Made by a program: the position numbers and the translations under genes. The notes under the pieces were generated by a model. It made no database searches. It worked only from the letters and a program-made list of their open reading frames with translations, and was not told where the DNA came from. Source: Symbiodinium natans (lineage: Eukaryota > Sar > Dinophyceae > Suessiales > Symbiodiniaceae). From it: 64,000 nt of DNA. The stretch is from the NCBI GenBank assembly GCA_905221605.1, contig CAJNDS010002183.1, positions 95,001 to 159,000 of the forward strand, in the 5' to 3' direction. Of the stretch, positions 55,001-63,991 are shown piece after piece; position 1 is the first letter of the stretch; every line of letters starts with the position of its first letter.

Positions 55001-57601
55001 GGTTCAGGGTTTCAAGCTTTTTAGGGGTTGAGGGTCTAGAGTTGGGTCCCGATTGGAGTAGATTCCTTATAGTTCAGAGCACCAACAAAGTTCCCAAGTA
55101 GGAGTTTAGGGTCTGGGGGGATTGGGGAATCATGGCTTTCGGGGCAAACCCGAAACCCCAACCCGAAACCCGAAACCCGAAACCCGAAACCCGAAACCCG
55201 AAACCCTAAACCCTAAACCCTAAACCCTAAACCTAAACCCTAAACCCTAAACGGCGTGACCTTTCTGAGGCCAGAAGTGGCTGAAGGATGAGGATAAGAC
55301 CGTGCAAGAGGCAGCCTTGCTTCGGGTTTGGGGTTTAGGGTTTAGGGTTTAGGGTTTAGGGTTTAGGGTTTAGGGTTTAGGGTTTAGGGTTTAGGGTTTA
55401 GGGTCTAGGGCCAAGGGTCTAGGGTTTAGGGTTTCGAGTTTAACTAGGTCGCCCAGTGAGACCCTTGTTCTTTGTTTTTTTGAGGCGGTCCTCTAAGTTT
55501 TTCGCCTACTTCTCATGACTCAATATCTTCTTAGGCTTCTTATTAAGCCAGCTGAATCCTTCAAACCTAAACTGTAAGGGTTTCGGGCCTGGGGCGTAGT
55601 AGGCACTAAACCCTAAACCCTAAACCGTAAACCCTAAACCCTAAACCCTAAAACCCTAAAGGGTTGTGAGCACCCTTCATCGCTGCAGTGGGGTCTCAGG
55701 GCCCTGTTTTTGGGAGCTGGTTTGGGTCATGTGGCCTTGTAGTCATGGGTTCCCTTACTACCCCCCCTCTATGCTTCCCCCCCCCCTTCATAGCTAAGGC
55801 TATTTAGGGATAATGAAGCCTAATGAAGGTTATTTAAGGGGGGAATCTGGGGTAGTATAGGAGGGGATAGTAGGGAAAACCACGATGTAGGTTCCGTCCT
55901 GAGATGGATGGAGGCTTCTTGACTTCGACAGCCCCAAAAACCCCAAACCCTGAGCCTACCTACCTACTGGCCTTTGGGGGTTTTCCGAAACTAGGGGAGC
56001 CCTTTTTGGGGGTTCCTATAGAAGGAATATACTACATTGGGGCATGTTCGGGGGACCCCTTTTATTCCCTAAACCCTAAACCCTAAACCCTAAACCCTAA
56101 ACCCTAAACCCTAAACCCTAAACCCTAAACCCTAAACCCTAAACCCTAAACCCTAAACCCTAAAACCCTAAACCCTAAACCCAAAACCTTAAACCCTAAA
56201 CCCTAAACCCTAAACCCTAAACCCTAAACCCTAAACCCTAAACCCTAGACCCTAGACCCTAGACCCTAGACCCTAGACCCTAGACCCTAAACCCTAGACC
56301 CTAAACCCTAAACCCTAAGCCTCAACCCTACAAGTAGAGAGCTGGCAATCTTTGTACCGTTTTGTAGGTTCGTTTGTCCTCTTTTGAGGTGTTGAAAGAG
56401 AAGATCGCCAAGCTGGGCTGGCTCCTCAGAGCCTTGCTTCCCCGGTGGGTTTAGGGTTTAGGGTTTAGGGTTTCGGGTTCAGGGTTTAGGGTGGGTTAAG
56501 GGTGTCGGGTTTAGAGTTTAGGGTTCAGGAAGTGGCAGCAGTGGGCGTCCATCCTACAAACAATCTGCAGAAGCAGTCGCCCGCTAGCAGCCATCGTGCA
56601 AAGAAGTTTTTGTTGATCGGCATGCATGATTATCTGAATTATCAGGATTTAAACCCTAAACCCTAAACCCTAAACCCTAAACCCTAAACCCTGCTATTCC
56701 ACAGCCTGCGCTATGACCGAATTGATGGTTGAGAGGCCATGTGTGTCTCAGGGAGTTTCTCGTCTCTGCTCTTTTCCTGCGGTTAGGGTTCAGGGTGGCG
56801 GGTTTAGGGTTTAGGGCTTCGGGTGTAGGGTTTAGGGTTCAAGGTTTAGGGTTTAGTGGGGTTAGGGTGCAGGGTTTAGGGTTGAGTTAAAGCTTCGACT
56901 CTGCGACCTACACCCGAACCCGAGATCTCTCAGGGCCAGTACATCTGATGAAAAAGTGCTGGCTCTCTCTCTCTCTCTGTCTCGCTCGCTCACTCTCTCT
57001 CTCTCTCTCTCTCTCTCGCTCTTTCTCTTTCTCACTCTTTATCTCTCTCTCACGATGCCCAGACCACCTGGGAGGATCCAAAAAGCATACGTAGAACCCC
57101 CCTAAATAGTATCGTAGTTAGACTACGATTGCGTCATTCTTAGTGTATGAACCCCCCTTAAGGGAATAGTACGCCGTGTATACTACTGTTGGGTCATTCT
57201 TCGGATCCCCCCCTTGAGGGACCTCCTTTGTGTTTCCTCCCAAGGGGTTTGGGTGCTGCCGCGGTCTGACGCGGGTCTGGTCCGAGGCGAGAATCTCGTG
57301 ATTCGGCGATTTGCTCGCCTGCAGCTTGGAGAAGGCTGCGAGTGTACAAACCTTCGAGTTTAGGGTTTAGGGTTTCGGGTTTAGGGTTTAGGATTTAGGC
57401 TTTTAGGATTTAGGCTTTAGGCTTTAGGCTTCAGGGTTTATAGGGTTTATAGGGTTTAAAGGGTTTAGGGTTCACAGGGCTTCGGGTTTTAAACAACCCC
57501 CAGCCCGTGAGCCCCACCCCAGCACCTTCAATGCCTTGCCAGGGCTTGAGAAGAAGGATGACGACTTTGCCGCTGGCGTGGAGAAGGAGCTCGCAAAGTA
57601 T
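52045..57601 (+). CDS. tsf: Plastid-type translation elongation factor Ts, module 2, in about 12 exons
   Basis: UBA part in the shared exon (to about 52166; [28 protein letters not shown]). It continues at 52787-52845 ([20 protein letters not shown]), 52980-53021 ([14 protein letters not shown]), 53414-53506 ([20 protein letters not shown] onward), about 53677-53724 ([16 protein letters not shown]), 53807-53836 ([10 protein letters not shown]), 54101-54156 ([19 protein letters not shown]), 54212-54245 ([11 protein letters not shown]), 55275-55313 ([13 protein letters not shown]), 56389-56417 ([10 protein letters not shown]), 57287-57336 ([17 protein letters not shown]) and 57545-57601 ([19 protein letters not shown]). 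All family motifs are present in order, so the module looks functional. Introns carry telomeric repeats in both orientations and several elements. No stop is seen at a natural end; further C-terminal exons may follow. Confidence 0.85.
52847..52974. mobile_element. Family A introner with TTTAGGG array inside (EF-Ts module 2)
   Basis: TGGAAGCCCAGTGGTGCCC on the left, TTAGTAACCAACCTAGGG in the body, then a TTTAGGG run (52916-52947), then ATGGTTACTGGGCGACCA. GC(G/C)TC of the coding sequence is present on both sides. It splits GVIAS/SYVHF two codons away from the family A element in module 1. Confidence 0.85.
54155..54210. mobile_element. Very short inverted-repeat intron (about 55 bp)
   Basis: GGCCTCGTGACGCGGG and CCCGCCACGAGCGGCC pair with mismatches, with about 24 bp between. 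CAGG occurs at both borders. It separates TGRL from RKKFEESA of EF-Ts module 2 and is absent from module 1. Confidence 0.7.
54284..54425. repeat. Telomeric array with CCCTAGA variant block
   Basis: CCCTAAA units with a run of CCCTAGA in the centre, located between module 2 exons at 54212 and 55275. The same variant forms a longer block at 56246-56290. Confidence 0.9.
54661..54787. mobile_element. Family D element copy 3 in EF-Ts module 2 intron
   Basis: GCACTTATTAGCCAAGTATA on the left and GGGTTAGTAAGTACCCTGCA on the right. The body TTACAAGCCCCTTAAGTGCCC matches copy 2 at 24898. Confidence 0.8.
55142..55250. repeat. CCCGAAA block followed by CCCTAAA
   Basis: About eight CCCGAAA units (55147-55203) pass directly into canonical units, 25 bp before the module 2 exon at 55275. 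Confidence 0.9.
55744..55886. mobile_element. Inverted-repeat element (GGTTCCCTTACTACCCC ends)
   Basis: GGGTTCCCTTACTACCCCCC on the left is mirrored by GGGGATAGTAGGGAAAACC on the right. The inner part has AATGAAGCCTAATGAAGG. It lies in the large intron between 55313 and 56389. Confidence 0.75.
55971..56066. mobile_element. Family H element copy 2 (partial)
   Basis: GGGGGTTTTCCGAAACTAGG, GAGCCCTTTTTGGGGGTTCC and GGGGGACCCCTTTTATT follow the order seen at 35457. It abuts a CCCTAAA array at 56067. Confidence 0.6.
56067..56330. repeat. Long telomeric array in EF-Ts intron
   Basis: About 36 units, mostly CCCTAAA, with a CCCTAGA block at 56246-56290. It starts immediately at the end of the family H element. 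Confidence 0.95.
56960..57055. repeat. CT microsatellite
   Basis: (CT)n with TCGCTC and TTTCTC interruptions in an EF-Ts intron. It supplies a long pyrimidine tract but no exon follows directly. Confidence 0.9.
57069..57240. mobile_element. Family C element copy 2 in EF-Ts intron
   Basis: GGGAGGATCCAAAAAGCATA at the left, CCCCCCTAAATAGTAT and GGGTCATTCTTCGGATCC at the right. It lies 47 bp before the module 2 exon at 57287. Confidence 0.75.
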
Positions 57602-59500
57602 CGGCCTGGGCCAGAGAGGCTTAAGGGGTTTTTTGGGTTTTGGGTTTTGGGCTCAGGGGTTTACGGCATTGGGGGCCTTGGGTTTCTAAGTGTAGGGGCT
57701 TAGGTTCAGGGGTTTAGGGATGCAAGGTTGACATATAACTCCTATGTATACCTCATATAGTTCCTATATACATGAGTAGCCCCTATAGAACCCTAAATAA
57801 CCCCTAAGGTCCCTCATAAGGGTCTCACGGAGGGGCGGTGCAATTCTACAGTTACCAGGAAGGAGCCGGGTCGTCCCATCTGCATGCCGCAAACCCTAAA
57901 CCCTCAACCTTACACCCCTAAACCCTAAACCCCACCGCAAGCCCTGAACCCCAAACCCTACCGAATCCCCAAACCCTAAACAACTCTAAACCCACCTCTT
58001 CCCCCACTCTCTCAGAGAGAGAGCTTCTGAGGTAATGATGAGGCTGCAAGGACGGCTCTGCAGCCACTTGAGCCTCGACACCTCGCACACGCATGGTCGG
58101 TTTCCTAAATGGAAGTCCCCTTCGGGCACCTATTGAAACACCGGCCCTCGTATATTAGGATACCCCAAAGGGCTCATTGTTGAAAGCACCCTCCGTGCAC
58201 ACAGTTTGCAACGAAACCCAACCCTAGAAGTTGTCGTACGGCACGGAAGCACAGAGAATAGACACAAACTGGAGCGCTTGCTGCCAATTTTTCGGTGCCG
58301 GATGTAGTGGTCCTCAGCCACGCGCATGTCTGGCGGCCAAAAGAGTGAGGGCACGCATGCGCGCAACCTTCACCTGCAAAGGGCCACTGATTCACGGTTT
58401 AGGGTTTAGGGTTTAGGGTTTGGGTTTAGGGTTTAGGGTTTAGGGTTTAGGGTTTAGGGTTTAGGGTTTAGGGTTTAGGGTTTAGGGTTTAGGGTTTAGG
58501 GTTTAGGGTTTAGGGTTTAGGGTTTAGGGTTTAGGGTTCAGGGGCTTTCGGTTCCCTTCTCAGCGCCTTTAAACCAAAAAGGGCACTCCTAGGTGACTCT
58601 TCTTGGGTCTGGACTGAACCCTAAACCCTAAACCCTAAACCCTAAACCCTAAACCCTAAACCCTAAACCCTAAACCCTGAACCCTGAACCCTGAACCCTA
58701 AACCCTAAACCCTAAACCCTAAACCCTAAACCCTAAACCCTAAACCCTAAACCCTAAACCCTAGGCAGAGCAGGCTCAGAAGCCACTGTGTAGACGGCTG
58801 AACAGCCGCCATGGAGATCCAGGCGCATCTGGTGTGGGGGTACTGGCCCTCAGCCCCCACCCTCCCTCAGAGTTTAGGGTTTAGGGTGTAGGGTTTAGGG
58901 TTTAGGGTTTAGGGTTTAACAAAGAACCCTAAACCCTAAACCCTAGACCCCCAACCCTAAACCCTAAACCCTAAACCCTAAACCCTGAACCCTGAACCCT
59001 GAACCCTGAACCCTGAACCCTGAACCCTGAACCCTGAACCCTGAACCCTGAACCCTGAACCCTAAACCCCAAGCCCGCAGCTCCAAACACGAACGCCCCG
59101 AAGACCTCCCGTGTGCAGATAGCGGCTGGTGGCGATGGCCGCTTGACGAAGGCATCCGCTTCTTGGAAGGGTTTGGAACTGAGGCTTATAGGGTTTAGGG
59201 TTTAGGGGTTTAGGGTATAGGGTTTAGGGTCTGGGGTCTGGGATTTGAGGGTTTAGGGTTGGGGGGAGGGGGGGGGGGGTTAAAGTGTAGGGATCGAAGG
59301 TTTAGGGTCACAGGGGGGTTTTGCCGTTCTTGCTTCTTACCGGGTGAGGAGGCCTAGAAATTCTGAAGATTGTTTGCGGAGGTAGTCTATTTTGCCTGGT
59401 TGGTTTCTGGCGTGACATAGCATTTCTGAAATATGCATGCTTCGGTGATGTCACACTACTGTTTCGATGTCAGGATGTTGGGCTGTCATTGCTGAGTTTT
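57602..59500. other. Stretch without a firm gene between EF-Ts and the peptidase
   Basis: Holds TTTAGGG (58397-58540) and CCCTAAA (58618-58762, 58925-59070) arrays, a CCCTGAA block near 58985-59060 and a partial family E element near 58547-58618. Possible exons lie near 58230-58400 (both strands open) and 59118-59190 (DSGWWRWPLDEGIRFLEGFG on +). None is assignable; one could be the C-terminal exon of the EF-Ts polyprotein. Confidence 0.5.
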
Positions 59501-59514
59501 TTTGGGGCAGGTAT

Positions 59515-59745
59515 GTTCCAGAAACGGAAAACACCCTTGAGCAGTCAGAGAAGCATACCGCTGTTTTGGGCATGTTCGCTGAAGGCATAAACGCGTGTGA
59601 CCACGCCAGACACGGCAAACATCCTTGTGCAGTATGTGGTGCTGTAAATGGGCTTTCACTGGTGGTTTGGTTTGGGGCAGTTGTTGAGTCTTCTTCCAGA
59701 AACGTCAAGCATCCTTGAGTAGTTTGTAGGGCAGTAAATGCCAAT
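59515..59745. repeat. Three degenerate direct repeats of about 89 bp upstream of the peptidase gene
   Basis: CCAGAAACGGAAAACACCCT (59518), CCAGACACGGCAAACATCCT (59604) and CCAGAAACGTCAAGCATCCT (59696) are followed by TTGnGCAGT and, in the last two, GnGCnGTAAATG. The period is 86-92 bp. The repeats lie just upstream of the coding region. Confidence 0.75.
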
Positions 59746-59853
59746 GTTTTTGGGCGACCCCCTCACCGAGCCTCGTCTGTAGCTGCCAGGATCAAAGCAG
59801 GGACGCGTGACACCAATCGAATTTCGGTTTAAGGTGCCCGGAACAGAGCGAAA

Positions 59854-60597
59854 ATGGCTCTGTGCCAGCGCTGCATCTGCCGTTATTGCCATCGCAATGT
59901 TGGTGTGTTTTTTCTTCGCGGCCTGGGCGTCGCACTGAGGCGCCACGAGCGGACATGCGAGGCCGCGAGGCACTTTGTTAATCACGAAGCAGCAGATCGC
60001 GCAGAGGATAAGGCCGATGCGACATTGATGGAACCCAATGTGGCGCCACCTCGCGCGGATGTCGTGAAGCAGCCGGATCGGCCAGACAACCTGGACACAT
60101 GTGGACCGCCCTCCCAGCCCTCGCGGCCTGCCCATAAAGTCTATCTGTATATGTATGATATTTTCGGCGGGCGGAGTATTGGCCGCATCTTCCTCGGCAA
60201 GAAATTCCAGGCCGTATGGCACACAAGCATCGTGGTAGAATGGCCAAACAATTGCTGTGAACTCTGGTATGACAACAAAATCTTTGTCTCACCTCCAGGA
60301 CAAACTCCATTTCGTACCCCGCATGAGAAGCGACTGTTGGGGACCACCCCCATGCCTCACGTTACCATGATTGCGTACCTGGAAAGTGTCGACGACGAGT
60401 GGACCGGCCACTATGACCTGGCACAGCGCAACTGTGTGCATTTCAGCGACTGGGTGGCGCGGAGGCTGCACCTGCCAGCGTTGCCAGATGACCTCGTAGG
60501 GCAAGCTGCAGAAGTACTGCAGACCCCCGTGGCACGCCTCGTCCTTGGTACCCTGCACATGGTAGAGCGGCTGCGAGGTGACGCAGCACGGCTGTGA
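59854..60597 (+). CDS. PPPDE (DeSI-type) cysteine peptidase, single exon
   Basis: 247 residues from the first ATG after an in-frame TAA (59830). Residues 1-95 are a basic, Cys-rich then low-complexity leader. The PPPDE fold starts at VYLYMYDIFGG (96-106). The catalytic pair is His123 in VWHTSIVVEW and Cys194 in QRNCVHFSDW, with PPGQTPF and LLGTTPM between, as in the family. PPPDE/DeSI enzymes are thiol isopeptidases reported to remove SUMO or ubiquitin, and some act in palmitate removal; which applies here is unknown. Unlike its neighbours it has no introns or telomeric repeats inside, suggesting a retrocopy or a younger arrival. An AG near 59795-59796 could be a leader trans-splice acceptor. 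Confidence 0.88.
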   Translation: MALCQRCICRYCHRNVGVFFLRGLGVALRRHERTCEAARHFVNHEAADRAEDKADATLMEPNVAPPRADVVKQPDRPDNLDTCGPPSQPSRPAHKVYLYMYDIFGGRSIGRIFLGKKFQAVWHTSIVVEWPNNCCELWYDNKIFVSPPGQTPFRTPHEKRLLGTTPMPHVTMIAYLESVDDEWTGHYDLAQRNCVHFSDWVARRLHLPALPDDLVGQAAEVLQTPVARLVLGTLHMVERLRGDAARL

Positions 60598-60816
60598 TGG
60601 CAAACCTTTCTGGCCAAGACATGCTCTCTGGCTATGTTCAAGCGAGAGCAAAAGCTCAGTGACAAAGAGGAAATGTGGCACCTTGGCCTGCCCGGACCAA
60701 AGAAGTCTCGCGATTCCCAGAAGGGAAGCTACAGCAACCGACATGTTGCCAACAGCCCCAGGAGCCACAGTTTCACCCCTGAAGATGAACTGCGTCGTCA
60801 ACTGCCACCTAAATAG
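60598..60816 (+). other. In-frame open extension after the peptidase TGA
   Basis: The frame stays open for 72 codons after TGA (60595-60597) and ends at TAG. The sequence is charged and protein-like (KREQKLSDKEEMWHLGLPGP, then TPEDELRRQLPPK). It may be a former C-terminus cut by a nonsense mutation, a read-through extension, a small separate frame starting at ATG 60634, or a base error at the TGA. Confidence 0.45.
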
Positions 60817-61102
60817 GAGGAGCAGCACTCACGAAAACGGCGCCACATGATGTTGGTGGGAGGGGGGTTTTCCCCTTAAATCCTTAACCCCTAAACCCGA
60901 AACCCTTAACTAACCTTTACCCTTACACCCATTTCGAAGTCTTCTGTTGTTTCGGGGTGCAGAAGAGCCCCTAAACCGTAAACCCTAAGCCCTTTAAACA
61001 CGGAAGCCCTAATACCTTCACTCCGAAACCCCCACACCCCCACACCTTCACTGCATGATACCGCAGCACCCAAGACCTCCATGCCCCAGTATCACGACTA
61101 CT

Positions 61103-61270
61103 GTCTGCTTGAGTCCCCTCCCTCCCCTCCCTCCCCTCCCTCCCCTCCCTCCCCTCCCCTCCCCTCCCTCCCCTCCCTCCCTCCCTCCCCTCCCTCCCCT
61201 CCCTCCCCCTCCCCTCCCTCCCCTCCCTCCCCTCCCTCCCCTCCCCCCCCTCCGCCCCTCCTCTCCCCCT
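61103..61270. repeat. Polypyrimidine repeat (CCCTCCCTCC)
   Basis: About 165 bp of CCCTCC/CCCCTCC on +, pure pyrimidine on one strand. Reading frames on both strands are homopolymeric and not genes. Confidence 0.95.
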
Positions 61271-61598
61271 ACAAACCCGAAACCCCAAACCCCTAAACCC
61301 TAAACCCGAAACGCCAAACCCTAAACCCCAAACCCCCAATCCCCTCTACCCCTAAACCCTAAACCACAAACCCCAAACCCCAAACCCTATAAACCCCAAA
61401 CCCCAAACCCCTCAATCCCCTGAACCCTAAACTCTTCTAGGGTTTTCCCCAGTTCAACTGAGGAGAAGAGAAGGTAACCTTTAACCTTTTTGGCGTAATA
61501 CATTTCCCTTATAATATAATGCCAAAGGTTAACCCTAAACCCTAAACCCTAAACGCTAAATGGGCAACTAAGTCAAATAGAGGGCGTGTGGCGTTGCA

Positions 61599-62180
61599 GG
61601 AGCAGCGGGCCGAGATTACAAAAGGGCCGGGTGCCAAGCACACCACAGTTTAGGGTTTAGGGTTTCGGGTTTAGGGTTTGGGGTTTAGGGTTTAGGATTA
61701 TTAACATGTTGGGCCTCTTTTTGTCACCCTAAAACTAGAAGGAATATACCACAGCAGGCACCCTGAGGCCCAACAATTTGGAACAACCCCATGTGGCGGA
61801 GCCGGACAAACTTCAAACCCTAAACCCCAATTACACCCAAAACCCAAAGCCCAAACCCCAAAACCCAAAACACCCAAAACTCAAAACTCAAATCCAGCTG
61901 GTCCGTTCTCTGCGTTATGGGTCCACGCCTAGGTCCCCCTGTTAGCAATTCGCGCCCTTCCTTTTTGGGCGCGCAAGATAGGGGCCCGCAACTAAACCCT
62001 AAACTCCAAACCCCCGAACCCCAAGCCCTGAACCCTAAGCCCCCATGCCCTAAGCCCCAACCCTAAACCCTAAACTCTAAACCCCCGAACCCGCTGCTTC
62101 TGAGGTTCGAGTTCATGGGGCTGATGGCCGAGGGCGGCAGGGCACGAAAGCGCAAAGGCCCGCGGCTGGCGGGGTTCTAG
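61599..62180 (+). CDS. Unidentified 3' exons ending at 62180
   Basis: About 61599-61648 after GCGTTGCAG (EQRAEITKGPGAKHTT), about 61776-61815 after an element, 61895-61928 (QLVRSLRYGST) before another element, and 62095-62180 (LLRFEFMGLMAEGGRARKRK, GPRLAGF, TAG). The C-terminus is basic. Family not recognised. Confidence 0.4.
61707..61775. mobile_element. Short inverted-repeat element (TGTTGGGCCTC ends)
   Basis: TGTTGGGCCTC and GAGGCCCAACA are perfect inverted ends of a 69-bp element with a TTTGTCACCCTAAAACTAG body. It lies between exon candidates at 61599 and 61776. Confidence 0.75.
61928..61990. mobile_element. Short inverted-repeat element (GGTCCCC/GGGGCCC ends)
   Basis: GCCTAGGTCCCCCTGTTAGC and GCGCGCAAGATAGGGGCCCGC enclose a GCGCCC/GGGCGC hairpin with CTTCCTTTTT loop sequence. 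About 60 bp. It follows an open frame ending RYGST. Confidence 0.5.
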
Positions 62181-62218
62181 GGTCTATAGGGTTCAGGGTT
62201 TTTTCCAGGGTGTGTTGG

Positions 62219-62468
62219 GTTTAGGGTTTAGGGTTTAGGGTTTAGGGTTTAGGGTTTAGGGTTTAGGGTTTAGGGTTTAGGGTTTAGGGTTTAGGGTTTA
62301 GGGTTTAGGGTTTAGGGTTTAGGGTTTAGGGTTTAGGGTTTAGGGTTTAGGGTTTAGGGTTTAGGGTTTAGGGTTTAGGGTTTAGGGTTTAGGGTTTAGG
62401 GTTTAGGGTTTAGGGTTTAGGGTTTAGGGTTTAGGGTTTAGGGTTTAGGGTTTAGGGTTTAGGGTTTA
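62219..62468. repeat. Longest TTTAGGG array, about 35 perfect units
   Basis: About 250 bp with no visible variant unit, 40 bp after the stop codon at 62180. Its orientation is opposite to the subtelomeric arrays at the left of the window. Confidence 0.97.
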
Positions 62469-62469
62469 G

Positions 62470-63170
62470 GCTTGAAGGTTTAAGGTTTAAGGGTATGGGG
62501 TTCTCAAGGATTGCAAGGAGTCTAGGAAGTCTTTGGCTTGGGGTTTAGGGTTCTGGGGTTTTGCGGGTTCTAGTTGTACTGGTGCTAGGGCTATTTTAGG
62601 CATTTTAGGTGTCTAGGGTTCTAGGGGCTGGGGGTTTGGGGATTGAGGTTGGGGACGTCCCTTCCACTTAAAACACCCAAACCATGGGCCCTACCCTAAG
62701 CCCTTCCACCCTTCGAAAAGGCACCACCCCCAACCTCCCCTTCCCTAAACCCTATACCCCAAACTCGCACTAAACCCTAAACCCTAAGCCCTAATACCCT
62801 ATAAGCCTTCTCAAGCTCGGACCGGTGTAGGGCTTAGGGTATCGGGGTTAGTAAAGGGGTTTCGGGTTTCGGGTTTGGGGGTTGGGGCTTAGGGTTTGGG
62901 GTTTAGGGTTTGGGGTTTAGGGGCTTGAGGATTTCTATGGGGGCGCAACTTTCAGGATCAGACTCTCATGGAGACGCCAGAAGGCCCCTAAACTGGAGAC
63001 CTTAACCCCGCCCAAAAACCCAAAATCAGAACTTCCCCCCTGCAAACGGAAAGCTCAGGCAGCCTGAAAAGCGCGAAACCTCAAGCCCAAACCGCAACAT
63101 GTGCCCAGGCTTACCGCTGATTGTGCCGAAAGGAGAGGTTCCAAGGCTGCTCCTCCCTAAGCTGCAGCTA
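62470..63170 (+). other. Spacer with one possible exon
   Basis: Telomere-derived degenerate sequence without genes until about 63099-63179, where a frame reads MCPGLPLIVPKGEVPRLLLP, KLQLRA and stops. Evidence for it being an exon is composition only. Confidence 0.3.
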
Positions 63171-63172
63171 AG

Positions 63173-63300
63173 GGCCTAAGGGGCCTAAGGGGCCTAAGGC
63201 GCCTAAGGGGCCTAAGGGGCCTAAGGGGCTTAGGGGCCTTAAGGGCCTTAAGGGCTTAAGGGCTTAAGGGCCTAAGAGCCTAAGGACCGAAGGTCTAAGG
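63173..63300. repeat. Tandem repeat GGGGCCTAAG
   Basis: About 10 units of GGGGCCTAAG decaying into GGGCCTTAAGG and AAGGGCTT. It resembles a shortened form of the subtelomeric satellite unit (GGGGCCTT...GTAAG). Confidence 0.85.
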
Positions 63301-63485
63301 GTCTAAAAGCCCGAAATCCTCAGGGTCCGAACAGTCTTTCCGCCTTGGAGGGTCTTTTCGATCTTCGGGTAGGCATCGAGAGTGGACGCCCGCTAATCCC
63401 TAAACCCTAGGTCCTAAACCGCCCGAAGTCGTGGGCATACCCTAAAGCCTAAAGCCTAAAGTCTAAAGCCTAAAGCCTAAAGCCT

Positions 63486-63648
63486 AAAGCCCAAACCCTA
63501 AACCCTAAACCCTAAACCCTAAACCCTAAACCCTAAACCCTAAACCCTAAACCCTAAACCCTAAACCCTGAACCCTGAACCCTGAACCCTGAACCCTGAA
63601 CCCTGAACCCTAAACCCTAAACCCTAAACCCTAAACCCTAAACCCTAA
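63486..63648. repeat. Telomeric array with internal CCCTGAA block
   Basis: About 11 CCCTAAA, then six CCCTGAA, then six CCCTAAA units. The variant block is bounded by canonical units on both sides. Confidence 0.95.
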
Positions 63649-63656
63649 CCGTAAGA

Positions 63657-63740
63657 GGCTTCTGCGTGGATGCGGCAGAGCACCCTCCAATCAGGCCTGC
63701 GGCCCTCAGCTTGGCGGTCCTTCAGTCCGAGCCCAGGCCC
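63657..63740 (+). other. Possible exon
   Basis: A + frame reads CVDAAEHPPIRPAALSLAVL, QSEPRP and stops in CCCTAAACC. Bounded by telomeric repeat on both sides, as for other exons here. Confidence 0.3.
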
Positions 63741-63910
63741 TAAACCCTAAACTTTAAGCTCTGAACCCTGAGCTAGCAAAAAACCTGAGCCCTTAACCCC
63801 TAAACCTCAAGCCCTAAACACAAAACCTTAAAACCCTGAACCCTAGCATCCTCAGAGGTCTGAAGGTTGCTTCTGTCCGGGCTTTGGGTCTGATAGCTTC
63901 GGCTTTTGGG

Positions 63911-63991
63911 GATTATAGTAATAGTACCCCCCCCCCCCCCCCACTATTATAATCCTATTAAGGACTGTTCGTAAAAGGGGGAACATCCCAA
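63911..63991. mobile_element. Family B element copy 5
   Basis: The right half TATTAAGGACTGTTCGTAAAA and GGGGGAACATCCCA is typical of the family. The left half is reduced to ATAGTAATAGTACC and a C17 run. Confidence 0.65.

Noticed and set aside
58103-58200. Possible further inverted-repeat element (CCCCTTCGGG and CCCCAAAGGG segments)
   Set aside because: Pairing of the ends is too weak by eye to separate from chance.
59656-60828. Minus-strand frames of 110-188 codons over the peptidase
   Set aside because: Shadows; the + strand has the His/Cys motifs of the PPPDE family.
61055-61339. Pro/Ser-rich + frames and Gly/Arg/Glu-rich minus frame
   Set aside because: Translation of a polypyrimidine simple repeat.
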